Below are positions 8,422-16,891 of a DNA stretch of 64,000 nt, in pieces. The stretch spans positions 1,407,001-1,471,000 of the forward strand of contig NZ_CP036433.1 in assembly GCF_007751035.1 (NCBI RefSeq). Direction: 5' to 3'. A program made the position numbers and the translations under genes. This stretch comes from Lignipirellula cremea (lineage in GTDB: Bacteria > Planctomycetota > Planctomycetia > Pirellulales > Pirellulaceae). The notes beneath the pieces are model-generated. The model made no database searches, was not told the origin of the DNA, and saw nothing but the letters and a program-made list of their open reading frames with translations. How positions within the stretch are numbered: the first letter of the stretch is position 1; every line of letters begins with the position of its first letter.

Positions 8422-8621
8422 TTTATCCCCCTCGTCGGATTCCGTCGGGTAACGTATCGCATCACGGGGCGGTGGCGGACAAGCACCTTGTCGGATAACG
8501 ACCAGGTTACCCCATTCGCCGTAAAGGCAAAAGTTTGGGCGCAGCGATTTTCCTTCCGATGCGGCCCCGATTCCGCAAGAAAGACGGCCCACGGACGAAC
8601 TACTTTCCGGAGGTCCTGACC

Positions 8622-8894
8622 ATGAATGATTCCACTCGTAGTCTGCTGAATACCCTGTCCCAGGTGCTGTTGCGCTGCTGGATTCTGGGGACGTTGCTGC
8701 TCGTTCTGATGCTCGGTGCGATCCTGCTGCTGGGCTCTACGATCCATACCCTTCACGGCTCGATGTTTTCGCTCACGGCGCACGAGCTGGATCTGATCCT
8801 GTACTGCAGTATGGGGCTGCTCAAGCTGGCGGTGCTCTCCCTGTTTTTCATCCCCTGGCTGGCGATCCGGCTGACGCTCCTCAAACAGGCGTAG
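8622..8894 (+). CDS. Small membrane protein (two TM segments)
   Basis: A 90-residue protein with two hydrophobic segments, about 18-40 (CWILGTLLLVLMLGAILLLG) and about 58-85 (ILYCSMGLLKLAVLSLFFIP), separated by a short polar loop (STIHTLHGSMFSLTAHELDL). ATG 8622 has CCGGAGG nine bases upstream, which excludes the longer frame starting at 8535. It is convergent with the next gene. No family recognised with certainty. Confidence 0.6.
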   Translation: MNDSTRSLLNTLSQVLLRCWILGTLLLVLMLGAILLLGSTIHTLHGSMFSLTAHELDLILYCSMGLLKLAVLSLFFIPWLAIRLTLLKQA

Positions 8895-8908
8895 TCGGCG
8901 GGCGATGT

Positions 8909-9784
8909 TCAGGAACGCAATGGCGTTTCGTCCCAGACAGACCAGCGTTTCGTCACACCTTCGTAAACCCACCAGCCGGGATGGCAGGGCAGGCGTTTCT
9001 CTTCCCGCTTGCGGGCTTCGCCCTCGTTTTTGCTCCAGTACTCGCCGCACCAAAGCAGCCGGCAGTTTCCGTTGCGGCACTGGAAGTCATAACGCTTCGT
9101 GCCATAGTCGGGCAGGCGATCCTGCCCGCAGCGAGGGCAACGGCGGAACGCGATTTCCTGCGCGTCGTTTTCGTCCAGTAGACGCCAGTGCGGCAGCACC
9201 TGTTCGCGGAACAGGTCGACACGGTTCTGAAACGCGGCGATCGATACTTCGCAGCCGCTTCGCCGGAGCGAGTGGCTTTGCCAGTCCAGCGTCACATTGG
9301 TGCGGGCCGCGACGAAACCGGCCGGGTTATCTGCGCCGGCGGGTCGACAGATAAAGCCGCCATCGGCCGCCACGGCGCAGGCCGCCTGGTGCGGGATCAC
9401 GTAGAAAGAGAAATCGGCCGCGTCGACCTGGCTGCATAACAGCCAGCAGGAATTCGGCTGCCGGTCCATCCGCAAGACGTCTTCCAGGTTGAGCGAAAAA
9501 TGATTCTGCCCCTGGCGGTTCTGCGGCCGGAACAGCACATGATGACGGATCGCCGGCCGCAAGGGCAGCTTGCCGCCGCGTCGCTGCAGCGTATTGCGCA
9601 ACAATCGCTGCACCCCGGCCGTTGTTGATAAGGGGTCCTCGTCGCCCGGCTGGGGGCCGTTGCTCGTCGCACTCAAAACAGGTCGCTTCCGGGAGTTTCT
9701 GCAGCGAAAAACCCGTCGAGAAGCAGGCAGGCGGAGAATGCTCCCCGGCGGCAACGCCCGGCCTGTTTTGCCGCATGCGACCAT
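8909..9784 (-). CDS. Unknown protein with C-terminal zinc ribbon
   Basis: A frame of 291 codons. The C-terminal third has a four-cysteine zinc-ribbon pattern, CPRCGQDRLPDYGTKRYDFQ then C-x4-C (CRNGNCRLLWCGEYW), followed by a Trp-rich end (PGWWVYEGVTKRWSVWDE). The middle (about 75-200) reads as a normal globular sequence. The first 45 residues are arginine/proline-rich and have no ribosome site, so the true start is probably downstream, for example a TTG near 9670. Function unknown; nucleic-acid binding through the ribbon is a guess. Confidence 0.5.
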   Translation of the reverse strand: MVACGKTGRALPPGSILRLPASRRVFRCRNSRKRPVLSATSNGPQPGDEDPLSTTAGVQRLLRNTLQRRGGKLPLRPAIRHHVLFRPQNRQGQNHFSLNLEDVLRMDRQPNSCWLLCSQVDAADFSFYVIPHQAACAVAADGGFICRPAGADNPAGFVAARTNVTLDWQSHSLRRSGCEVSIAAFQNRVDLFREQVLPHWRLLDENDAQEIAFRRCPRCGQDRLPDYGTKRYDFQCRNGNCRLLWCGEYWSKNEGEARKREEKRLPCHPGWWVYEGVTKRWSVWDETPLRS

Positions 9785-10230
9785 GGCCGGTGCGGGGCTG
9801 GGTTCCCTTCGAGTCCAGGCGGCTATGATGGCAAGCCCGCCTGAAGTTTTGATGAAGAGATCGTGAAGCTTGTGTGCAACTTCGCCCTGCGGCGAGATGG
9901 CTGCCTCCCAGAAAGAAGGAGCGACAGACAGAACCAGGGGAACGGCCGTTCCTCGCTTGTGCGTTTCCCTCGCAAGGCTGTCGTCTTTAGCTCCGCAAAA
10001 GAACGCGTCCTTTCACGGAGTGAAAGGCGACTGTCCTGCGTCTGCTCTTCCTCAAAACGACGAACCAGAATCTGGTAGTTATTCCTTTTGTCGCTCTGTC
10101 GACTAGTGCTGCGTCAATCTTCCATCTTAGAGTGAGCGATTTCGGCCGTGCTGCTGTGCCGCCAAAAAAACCGGGGGCTAGCGCCCGGCGGCTGATTGAG
10201 AGAAACCTGATTTTATGGTTTGACGCACCA
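9785..10230. other. Intergenic region filled with repeats
   Basis: About 445 bp without a supported gene. It holds a paired-hairpin repeat copy (9979-10085) directly followed by a MITE-like element (10103-10234) that itself contains a REP-like palindrome. The first 190 bp show nothing recognisable. Confidence 0.5.
9979..10085 (+). repeat. Paired-hairpin repeat, copy 2
   Basis: Hairpin 1 at 9985-10001 (CTTTAGC TCC GCAAAAG, one mismatch) and hairpin 2 at 10010-10026 (CTTTCAC GGA GTGAAAG, perfect), followed by GGCGACTGTCCTGCGTCTG and the module ending ACGACGAACCAGAATCTGG, which contains a further small palindrome CCAGAATCTGG. Confidence 0.8.
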
Positions 10231-10234
10231 CTAG
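10103..10234. mobile_element. MITE-like element with 15-bp terminal inverted repeats
   Basis: Ends CTAGTGCTGCGTCAA (10103-10117) and TTGACGCACCACTAG (10220-10234) are inverted repeats matching at 14 of 15 positions. The 132-bp interior has no coding capacity and carries a REP-like palindrome (CCGGGGGCTAGCGCCCGGCG, about 10170-10190). The terminal CTAG supplies the TAG stop codon of the neighbouring zinc-ribbon gene. No transposase with matching ends is in this window. Confidence 0.6.
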
Positions 10235-10410
10235 GCCTGTTCGGCTCTTGCCTTTTTCTCCGCCGCCAGTCGTTGCACCCGCGGGGCGTCGGCCTGAACC
10301 ATGGCGCACTGGGGATGAATGCCTTCACGGGAGTACGAGCGTTTGCCGCAGACGGGACAATTTTTGACGTTCTGACCGTCGGTATTCGGCGTCGGTTTTT
10401 TCTCGCTCAT
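10231..10410 (-). CDS. Small zinc-ribbon protein
   Basis: A 59-residue protein with a CPVCGKRSYSREGIHPQC zinc-binding motif (C-x2-C ... C) and a basic, alanine-rich C-terminal helix (LAAEKKARAEQA). ATG 10410 has AGGAG upstream (CTCAGGAGACCCATC), so the longer frame is rejected. The stop codon lies inside the terminal repeat of the adjacent MITE-like element, so the C-terminus may have been reshaped by insertion. Function unknown. Confidence 0.65.
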   Translation of the reverse strand: MSEKKPTPNTDGQNVKNCPVCGKRSYSREGIHPQCAMVQADAPRVQRLAAEKKARAEQA

Positions 10411-10489
10411 GATGGGTCTCCTGAGGTAAACACGGACTTCGATCGACGGACTAGCCAAAGCCGCCACGGGTGATCTATATCGCCAGCGG

Positions 10490-11299
10490 TTAGCCGACTT
10501 CTTTCGCCCAGACGCGAAACGACTGCAGCTCGTTCGGGCCGAACGAGGTCGTCAACGCCACGTCGGCCGCATCGCGGCCGCGGGCCATCAGCACGCGGCC
10601 GATGCGCGGGGTATTGTTGCGAGCGTCAAAGGCGTACCATTCGCCGTCGAGATACGCCTCAAACCAGGCGCTAAAATCCATCGGACTGGCGACGGCCGGC
10701 ACGCCGATGTCGCCCAGGTAACCGGTGCAGTAGCGGGCCGGAATATTGCAGGCGCGACAGAACGTCACGGCCAGATGCATGTAATCGCGGCAGACGCCGA
10801 CCTGTTCCCGATACGCATCGAGTGCGGTGCGGGTGGAGCGGGCCTGCATGTAGTCGAACTTGATGTGGTTGTGCACAAAGTCGCAGATCGCTTGCACGCG
10901 CGTCCAGCCGGGAGCCGTTTCGCCAAAGAGCTTCCAGGCGATGTCTTTCAGTTCACTGTCGACTTCGCAGTAACGACTGGCCAGCAGGTAAGGCAGCACG
11001 TCCGGCGGCAGGTCCTGTACTTCGGTCTGGGCCGCATCGGGAGCCTGCAGGTCGGGCAGCCCGCAATCGTCGACGACTGCTTCGTCGTGGAACAGAATGG
11101 AACCGGTGGGAGCGACAATCCGGCCGCACAAATTCCCAAACATATCGTAATGCTGGAGAACGGGCGTCGTCGGCGTGATCAGCAGGTTGTCGGCCTTGAG
11201 CGTGGTGGACGCACGGGTGGGATGCAGATACAGCATCAGCACCATCGGCGTCGGCTGGGGGGAGAGAAAGGAGATTTCGTATCCGACTTTAATCAGCAT
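10490..11299 (-). CDS. Transglutaminase-like family protein
   Basis: A 269-residue protein. An N-terminal beta domain (VGYEISFLSPQPTPMVLML...) precedes a transglutaminase-like core with the catalytic cysteine in EQVGVCRDYMHLAVTFCRAC, then 'IPARYCTGYLGDIG' and 'WYAFDARNNTPRIG', which carries the Asp. The usual 'HAW' histidine is replaced by SAW (MDFSAWFEAYL) in this reading, so activity or the identity of the catalytic His should be checked by alignment. Family members include cysteine proteases and cross-linkers. The start at Met (MLIKVGYEIS) is preferred on domain grounds. Confidence 0.85.
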   Translation of the reverse strand: MLIKVGYEISFLSPQPTPMVLMLYLHPTRASTTLKADNLLITPTTPVLQHYDMFGNLCGRIVAPTGSILFHDEAVVDDCGLPDLQAPDAAQTEVQDLPPDVLPYLLASRYCEVDSELKDIAWKLFGETAPGWTRVQAICDFVHNHIKFDYMQARSTRTALDAYREQVGVCRDYMHLAVTFCRACNIPARYCTGYLGDIGVPAVASPMDFSAWFEAYLDGEWYAFDARNNTPRIGRVLMARGRDAADVALTTSFGPNELQSFRVWAKEVG

Positions 11300-11561
11300 A
11301 GATGGCGGTTCTTTCAGGGACGTTGGCGCTTGCTTGCCGAAACGCCCCACTCTGGGAGCAATAATCTGGGAGGGCAGGCGTCCTGCCTGATCGACCGCTC
11401 GCATCGACGAGGGTCGCCGCCATCTTCTTCAAAAAATCGGTTGTCTCCTTGCTGTCGTTTTCTGGTTGTCGTTTCCCTGTGCAAACGACCCACACGTGTC
11501 GAGACGGTTGCTGGGAAACAGCCGGGCTGCCTGGGCTCCGGCTGGAAAGGTTCGATGTCGG

Positions 11562-12593
11562 CTAGCTGGCCAGATCCGCGGAGCCGGGCTTCACGCCCCG
11601 GACAGGACGGGGAATCTTCTTGACCTGCAGGAAGCCCGCCCGAAAGGCTGTCGCCATTGCTGCCGGCACGAGCGCTTCGCCCTGGACCACCAGCGACTGG
11701 TTCTCGGCGACTTTGGCCCGCATCTCCTGGATATGAGCCACCGCCACCGCGCGACGCTCTTCGGCGTGCGCTTTGGCCATCCGCATGTCGGCCTCGGCCT
11801 GGTCCGACTGCAGCCGGGCGCCAATGTTGTCGCCCACATCGACATCGCAAATGTCAATCGAAACAATCTCAAAGGCTGTGTTGGCGTCGAGTCCCCGGGC
11901 CAGGACCCCTTTGGAAATGCGGTCGGGCGTTTCCATCACTTCCATATGCGAGTCCGCGGAGCCGATCGCGGCGATGATGCCCTGGCCGATCCGGGCGACG
12001 ATGGTTTCTTCGGTGGCGCCGCCGATCAACTGATCCAGGTTGGTGCGAACCGTCACCCGCGCTCGTACGCGCAGCTCCACGCCGTTTCTCGCCACGGCGC
12101 CCAGCGTGGTTTTGCCGCTGCGCTGGGGGTTGGGGCAGTCGATGACCTTGGGGGAAACGCTCGTCTGCACGGCGTCAAGCACGTCGCGGCCGGCCAGTTC
12201 AATGGCGGCTGCCCGGTCAAAGTCCAGGTCGATGCCCGCACGGTTGGCGGCGATGATCGCCCGCATCACATGCATCACATCGCCCCCGGCCAGGTAATGG
12301 GCTTCCAGGCGGGCGGTGCTCAAACCTTTGCCTTTGTCCAGCTTCAGGTTTGACTGGCGGGACATAATCTGGGCGGTGACGATCGTCTGGGCATTCACCT
12401 GACGAAAGCTCATGCCGATCAGGCTCATCATCGAAACGTCGGCGCCTGACATGAACGCCTGCAGCCACAGCATGCCGAATCTGGCAAACACGCCGATCAC
12501 CACCAGGGCGACAATCGCCCCGACGACCAGCAGGCCCAGAAGGAGCCCTGACTGCAGATTTTCTCCGGCGGCCAGAAAAGAAACCTGATTCAT
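11562..12593 (-). CDS. floA: Flotillin-like protein FloA
   Basis: A 343-residue SPFH-domain scaffold protein of membrane microdomains. One N-terminal membrane segment (about 15-45, [23 protein letters not shown]) is followed by '[26 protein letters not shown]', the SPFH core '[44 protein letters not shown]', and the flotillin helix with alternating Glu/Ala ([39 protein letters not shown]). Length fits FloA/YqfA. The usual nfeD partner is not adjacent. ATG start at 12593. Confidence 0.95.
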   Translation of the reverse strand: MNQVSFLAAGENLQSGLLLGLLVVGAIVALVVIGVFARFGMLWLQAFMSGADVSMMSLIGMSFRQVNAQTIVTAQIMSRQSNLKLDKGKGLSTARLEAHYLAGGDVMHVMRAIIAANRAGIDLDFDRAAAIELAGRDVLDAVQTSVSPKVIDCPNPQRSGKTTLGAVARNGVELRVRARVTVRTNLDQLIGGATEETIVARIGQGIIAAIGSADSHMEVMETPDRISKGVLARGLDANTAFEIVSIDICDVDVGDNIGARLQSDQAEADMRMAKAHAEERRAVAVAHIQEMRAKVAENQSLVVQGEALVPAAMATAFRAGFLQVKKIPRPVRGVKPGSADLAS

Positions 12594-12662
12594 GGTCGCC
12601 TGCAGTTCAATTAATGGGGAAGGAAGCTGGCCCTTGCGACGCTCAAGCGAACGGCGCCCGGG

Positions 12663-13190
12663 TTATCGTCGCTGGGAACCGTTTTTTGCCGTCGAGGAAG
12701 CGGCAGCCGCCTCCAGTTCCTGGCAACGCGCGCGAACGGATCGGAACGGCATGCCTTCGCGACGCTCATAACGCTCGGCTCGAATAAACCAGAATGCCAG
12801 ACCGCCTGTGTTATGGGCGGGCGTCTGGGATTCGCCGGCGGCCCTAACGCCAAGGGAGCCTTTGCGGCCCGTCTTTTGCCAGCCCCGCCGCTCCATGATC
12901 ATCCGGACAAGCACGCCAATCGCCTGGCGAAAACGGGTATTCCGCCGGGTATGGGCGCCTGCCAGGAACTCATCGATCGCCTCTTGCGATTCGAGCTCCC
13001 GCACGACTCCCGCCAGCGGAGCGCGGTCATGGTGCAGTTCCGACTCTTCCATTCGATCCTGGCGATCGCTGTCGCTGAAGAATTCCAGCACCAGGGCGAA
13101 CGGCTGTTCCGGATCGTTCACCACATCGGCAAACGTCTTTCCCTGGCGATCGTTCAAGAAATCCTCGCGCGTAATTCCGTCGTCCGTCAT
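12663..13190 (-). CDS. Hypothetical protein
   Basis: A 175-residue protein of unknown family. The N-terminal half is acidic (MTDDGITREDFLNDRQGKTF, EFFSDSDRQDRMEESELHHD). The C-terminal half is basic and includes GWQKTGRKGSLGVRAAG and a short aromatic patch (GGLAFWFIRAERYERREG). The start at 13190 is supported by GGGGAGCTGG just upstream. The overlapping plus-strand frame is a compositional shadow. A perfect palindrome 53 bp upstream may be its operator. Confidence 0.5.
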   Translation of the reverse strand: MTDDGITREDFLNDRQGKTFADVVNDPEQPFALVLEFFSDSDRQDRMEESELHHDRAPLAGVVRELESQEAIDEFLAGAHTRRNTRFRQAIGVLVRMIMERRGWQKTGRKGSLGVRAAGESQTPAHNTGGLAFWFIRAERYERREGMPFRSVRARCQELEAAAASSTAKNGSQRR

Positions 13191-13242
13191 TTCCAGCTCC
13201 CCAGGGATTCGAAAAACGACATTTCCCATCGTTTCCCAGATG

Positions 13243-13267
13243 TGCACCTACAAATATTGTAGGTGCA
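13243..13267. promoter_or_regulatory. Perfect 11-bp inverted repeat, possible operator
   Basis: Arms TGCACCTACAA and TTGTAGGTGCA separated by ATA, unusually AT-rich at the centre for this genome. It sits upstream of the minus-strand hypothetical gene, where a promoter is expected. The TACA...TGTA core recalls BlaI/CopY-type operators, though the spacing differs. A transcription terminator is less likely because no T-run follows. Confidence 0.45.
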
Positions 13268-13432
13268 AAACCTCCTTCAGGCAAGGTCAAACTGGCCGTC
13301 GGACGAAAGGATTCGGCGCAGGACCATTCCTGCGGGGAACTCCTTTCTTTCGGTCGGTGGCTCTTATAATGGCCTCCTGTCGGGCGGCAGAAGGCTGGCC
13401 CGGTTTTGTCTCCTCTCGAAACCAGGGCAATC

Positions 13433-14611
13433 ATGCAATCTCCGCCGTTACTGCTGAATTCATTGCAGGATCCGGGCCGTCGCCTGGTGCGACTGCAGAG
13501 CGAGCCGCACGATCCCAAAAACGAAGCCTGGCTGCAGGAACTGTTGTACGCTCATCCTGAACTGCTGCCGACCGAGGAGTTCGACGACGCTTTTGCGAAG
13601 CCCGTGCCGATCGGTCGCGAAGTGCCGACGGCGCGAGGACCGATCGACAACCTCTACCTGAGTCCTGCCGGCGGCATTACGGTCGTGGAGACTAAACTCT
13701 GGAAGAACCCGGAAAAGCACCGCACAGTCGTCGCCCAGATTATCGACTACGCCAAGGAACTGGCCGCCTGGGATTACGACCAGTTATGTGCGGCCGTTTT
13801 GAATTCGTCCCGCCGACGGAAGGAGACAGGCGCCGTCAGCCTGGAAGAGAAAATGCAGCCGGCTCTGGCGCAAGAAGGTCTTCCGCTGCATGAGTTCCAG
13901 GAGAACACGGCCGCCTGTTTGTCGGCGGGACGCTTCCTGCTGTTGATTGTCGGTGATCGCGTGTCGCCGAACATCGCGCTGCTCACCCAGGCGATTCAAA
14001 GCGCGCCGGGGTTGAGCTTTACCCTCGGACTGGCCGAGATGAAGCTTTACGAAGTGCAACCCGGCCAGGACTGGCCATTGCTGGTTGTGCCCGAGGTGAT
14101 CGGCAAAACGGTCGAGAAAATCCGCGGCGTAGTGCAGGTGCAATACACGCAAGAGAAGCCGCGCGTCCGCGTCGACGTGGTCGATACCGAAGTCGCCCCG
14201 CCGTCGCCGGTGGACGGCTTCACGCTGGAAACCTTTCTGGAAGCAATCCCAGACGACCTGAAGCAGACGTACTTGGACGCCATCCAGGCCTGGAAACAGA
14301 TTGGCGGCTCGCTGTTGGTGAGGACGAAAACGCTGTACTTTGCGATCGAGCTGGCGGGCCAGACGCAGCGCGTGATCCGCTGTCGCCCTTACCAGGTGAC
14401 CGTACTCCGGGAGAAACAGCTGGACGAATGGACGGGCGACCCGCACCTCTTCCCCGCCTACCTGGAAGCCCTGCAGGCGGCCCCTGTGGTGCAAAGAAGC
14501 GTGCGCGAAGATCGCTTGTGGATCGATAACGAAAAGTTCGACGCCGACAGCCTGGCCGTGCTGTTCGCCGCCGCCACCCAGACAATACAACAAGCGAAAG
14601 AAGCGGAGTAG
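13433..14611 (+). CDS. PD-(D/E)XK nuclease-like protein, function unknown
   Basis: A 392-residue protein. Residues 30-120 carry a restriction-endonuclease-like pattern: NEAWLQELLYAHPELLP, then GPIDNLYLSPAGGITVVETK with Asp72, Glu86 and Lys88 in D-(x13)-E-x-K spacing, followed by a QIIDYAKELAAW helix typical of NucS/DUF-type PD-(D/E)XK folds. The C-terminal half is unrecognised. ATG 13433 is preferred over the TTG at 13406. It is 89 bp upstream of a macrodomain gene in the same direction, so a joint DNA-maintenance or defence role is conceivable but unproven. Confidence 0.65.
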   Translation: MQSPPLLLNSLQDPGRRLVRLQSEPHDPKNEAWLQELLYAHPELLPTEEFDDAFAKPVPIGREVPTARGPIDNLYLSPAGGITVVETKLWKNPEKHRTVVAQIIDYAKELAAWDYDQLCAAVLNSSRRRKETGAVSLEEKMQPALAQEGLPLHEFQENTAACLSAGRFLLLIVGDRVSPNIALLTQAIQSAPGLSFTLGLAEMKLYEVQPGQDWPLLVVPEVIGKTVEKIRGVVQVQYTQEKPRVRVDVVDTEVAPPSPVDGFTLETFLEAIPDDLKQTYLDAIQAWKQIGGSLLVRTKTLYFAIELAGQTQRVIRCRPYQVTVLREKQLDEWTGDPHLFPAYLEALQAAPVVQRSVREDRLWIDNEKFDADSLAVLFAAATQTIQQAKEAE

Positions 14612-14700
14612 CGAAAAGCGACTGCCTTTCGATTTCCGTCAGTAATTCTTTTGTTCCGCAAGTAACCGTCGACAAACTTCCCAGCCTGCCGGAGGATTTC

Positions 14701-15165
14701 ATGCAAGCGACGATCGTGGAGGGCGACCTGCTGGAGCAACCCGTCGAGGCGATCGTTAACGCCTGGAACCGGAATATCATTCCCTGGTGGCTGCTGTTGC
14801 CGCAGGGGGTGTCGGGGGCGATCAAGAAACGCGGCGGCCTGGCGCCGTTTCGCGAGCTGGCCCGGCATGGTCCGATTCCGCTGGGCGGGGCTGTCGCCAC
14901 TTCGGCCGGCCGGCTGCCGTTCAAGCGGATCATTCATGTGGCCGGCATCAATATGTGGTGGCGCGCCTCGGAGCGTTCGATCCGGGATTCGGTCGCCAAC
15001 GCGATGCAGCTGGCGACGCAGGAGAAGCTGGCCTCGCTGGCGATGCCGCTGCTGGGAAGCGGGTCGGGCGGCTTTAATCCGGAGCGGGCACGGTCCATAA
15101 TCGAAGACGCCCTGGATCAACGCGACGATCCGCTCGCCGTCACGCTGGTGATCTACGCGCGCTGA
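14701..15165 (+). CDS. Macrodomain protein
   Basis: A 154-residue single macrodomain, a fold that binds or hydrolyses ADP-ribose derivatives. Seen motifs: VEAIVNAWNRN (loop 1), LPQGVSGAIKKRGG (the G-V-x-G-A-I loop), IPLGGAVATSAGRLPFKRIIHVAGI and MPLLGSGSGGF (the diphosphate loop GSG.GG). The variant NAWNRN in place of NAANS places it in a different branch from the classic O-acetyl-ADP-ribose deacetylases, including the one at 51.8 kb. CCGGAGG precedes the ATG. Confidence 0.88.
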   Translation: MQATIVEGDLLEQPVEAIVNAWNRNIIPWWLLLPQGVSGAIKKRGGLAPFRELARHGPIPLGGAVATSAGRLPFKRIIHVAGINMWWRASERSIRDSVANAMQLATQEKLASLAMPLLGSGSGGFNPERARSIIEDALDQRDDPLAVTLVIYAR

Positions 15166-15216
15166 CCCGTCGTCCCGGAAACTCCTCGTCCCAACCCTTT
15201 TGACGAAAGCAGTCGC

Positions 15217-16113
15217 ATGTCGCCTTCTTCCTCCCACCGACGCGCGTTCCTGCAGAACGGTTCGCTTTATCTGCTGGGGGCCGGCGTCGCGGCTTCCCAG
15301 GCGTCCCGCTTGCTGGCGGACGATGCCCCGCGGGCGGTGCGGTTTGGGCTGGTCACCGATCTGCACTACGCCGACAAGCCGTCGGCCGGGTCGCGGCACT
15401 ACCGCGAAACGCTTGCCAAGTTTGCCGAAGCGGCCGCGCAGTTTGAGAAGGACTCGCCAGACTTCATCGTGGAACTGGGCGATCTGATCGATGCCGCCGA
15501 CGCGGTCGAAGTGGAGCAGCGGTATCTGGCCCGCATTCAGAAAGAGTTCGCCGCCTTGCCCGGCGACAAGCACTATGTGCTGGGGAACCACTGCGTCGAC
15601 ATGCTGACCAAGGAGGAGTTCCTCGATGGCGTCGGCCAGCCCCAATCGCACTATGCGTTCGATGCGGGCGGCTGTCATTTTGTCGTGCTCGACGCCTGCT
15701 TTCGCAGCGACGGTAAAGCATACGGCCGGAAGAATTCGCGCTGGGACGACGCCAACCTGCCGGCTGAACAGCTGGAGTGGCTGCAGGCCGATCTCGAGGC
15801 GGCCAGCGGCCCGGTCGTCGTGTTCGCCCACCAGCGGCTGGATGTGGAAACGGCCCATGGCGTGAAAAACGCCGCCCAGGCGCGGAAGGTGCTAGAGGCG
15901 TCCGGCAAGGTGCTGGCCGTTTTTCAGGGTCACAGCCACAAGAACGACCTCAAGCAGATCAACGGGATCCACTACTGCGTGCAGCGGGCCATGGTCGAAG
16001 GCTCCGGCGCCGAGAACAGCGGTTACGCTATGGTCGATCTGATCGCCGATGGCGCGATCCGCATCCACGGTTATCGCGAACAGCAAACCCGCGGCTGGAA
16101 AATGGCCCGTTAA
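15217..16113 (+). CDS. Tat-exported metallophosphoesterase
   Basis: A 298-residue calcineurin-like phosphoesterase. The N-terminus has a twin-arginine-like signal (SHRRAFLQNGSLYLLGAGVA). Metal-binding motifs appear in order: D-x-H (TDLHYAD), GD (ELGDLID), GNH (VLGNHCVD), a later His (FAHQRLD) and GHSH (FQGHSHKND). The substrate is not predictable (phosphomonoester or phosphodiester). Located after the macrodomain gene with a 51-bp gap, possibly cotranscribed. Confidence 0.88.
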   Translation: MSPSSSHRRAFLQNGSLYLLGAGVAASQASRLLADDAPRAVRFGLVTDLHYADKPSAGSRHYRETLAKFAEAAAQFEKDSPDFIVELGDLIDAADAVEVEQRYLARIQKEFAALPGDKHYVLGNHCVDMLTKEEFLDGVGQPQSHYAFDAGGCHFVVLDACFRSDGKAYGRKNSRWDDANLPAEQLEWLQADLEAASGPVVVFAHQRLDVETAHGVKNAAQARKVLEASGKVLAVFQGHSHKNDLKQINGIHYCVQRAMVEGSGAENSGYAMVDLIADGAIRIHGYREQQTRGWKMAR

Positions 16114-16149
16114 TCTACTGACGGCGAGGCAGGGATTCGTCGATTTGCG

Positions 16150-16255
16150 CGTAAGCAGGCGCAGTAAGTCGTCTTTTGCTCCGCAAAAGAACGCGTCCTT
16201 TCACGGAGTGAAAGGCGACTGTCTGGCGTCGGTTCTTTCTCGAACCGACGAAGAA
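16150..16255 (+). repeat. Paired-hairpin repeat, copy 3
   Basis: Hairpin 1 at 16173-16189 (CTTTTGC TCC GCAAAAG) and hairpin 2 at 16198-16214 (CTTTCAC GGA GTGAAAG), both perfect 7-bp stems. They are followed by a third hairpin with a 9-bp stem CGTCGGTTC / GAACCGACG (about 16227-16250), better paired than in the other copies. It lies between two same-direction genes. Confidence 0.8.
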
Positions 16256-16306
16256 ATATGATGCCGTAACTTCCCTCGCGCTCCTGCTTGCGAAAGGTCC
16301 CCGCGA

Positions 16307-16891
16307 ATGACGACCGAAAAAGAGAAAATGCTGTCCGGCCAGCTGTACGATGCGCTCGACCCCGAATTGACGAACGCCCGGGAAAGGGCGCGCGACCTGT
16401 GCCACGATCTCAACGGAAGTCGCGAAGGCGATCAGACGCTGCGGCGTCGGTTGCTGACGGAACTGCTCGGCAGCGGCGGCGATACGGCCTGGATCCAGCC
16501 GCCGTTCTACTGCGACTATGGCGACCATATCTTTCTGGGCGAGCGGGTCTATTTCAACTTCAACTGCGTGGTGCTGGATGTGTGCGAAGTCCGTGTCGGC
16601 GACTTCACCTTCTTCGGCCCCGGCGTGCAGCTCTACACGGCGACCCATCCAATGAACGCGGCCCAGCGCCGTACGCAGGAGTTCGGCAAACCGATTTCGA
16701 TCGGCACCGATGTCTGGATCGGCGGGGGCGCCATCGTCTGCCCCGGCGTCACGATCGGCTCCCGCACCGTGATCGGCGCCGGCAGCGTCGTCACGCGAGA
16801 CATCCCTGCCGACGTCTTTGCCGCCGGCAATCCATGCCGCATCGTGCGCGAACTACCCGACGACCCGACCGACGAACGTCCCACCGCCTGA
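16307..16891 (+). CDS. maa: Maltose/galactoside O-acetyltransferase family protein
   Basis: A 194-residue sugar O-acetyltransferase using acetyl-CoA. The N-terminal Mac domain (TEKEKMLSGQLYDALDPELTNARERA) precedes a left-handed beta-helix of hexapeptide repeats (GDHIFLGERVYFNFNCVVLDV, VRVGDFTFFGPGVQLYTATHPM with the catalytic His, then IGTDVWIGGGAIVCPGVTIGSRTVIGAGSVVTRDIP). The C-terminal AAGNPCRIVREL is typical. The exact sugar acceptor is not certain. Confidence 0.92.
   Translation: MTTEKEKMLSGQLYDALDPELTNARERARDLCHDLNGSREGDQTLRRRLLTELLGSGGDTAWIQPPFYCDYGDHIFLGERVYFNFNCVVLDVCEVRVGDFTFFGPGVQLYTATHPMNAAQRRTQEFGKPISIGTDVWIGGGAIVCPGVTIGSRTVIGAGSVVTRDIPADVFAAGNPCRIVRELPDDPTDERPTA

Noticed and set aside
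12808-13560. A 250-codon plus-strand frame crossing two genes
   Set aside because: Ser/Arg-rich composition, overlaps the supported minus-strand gene at 12663-13190 and the start of the PD-(D/E)XK gene.
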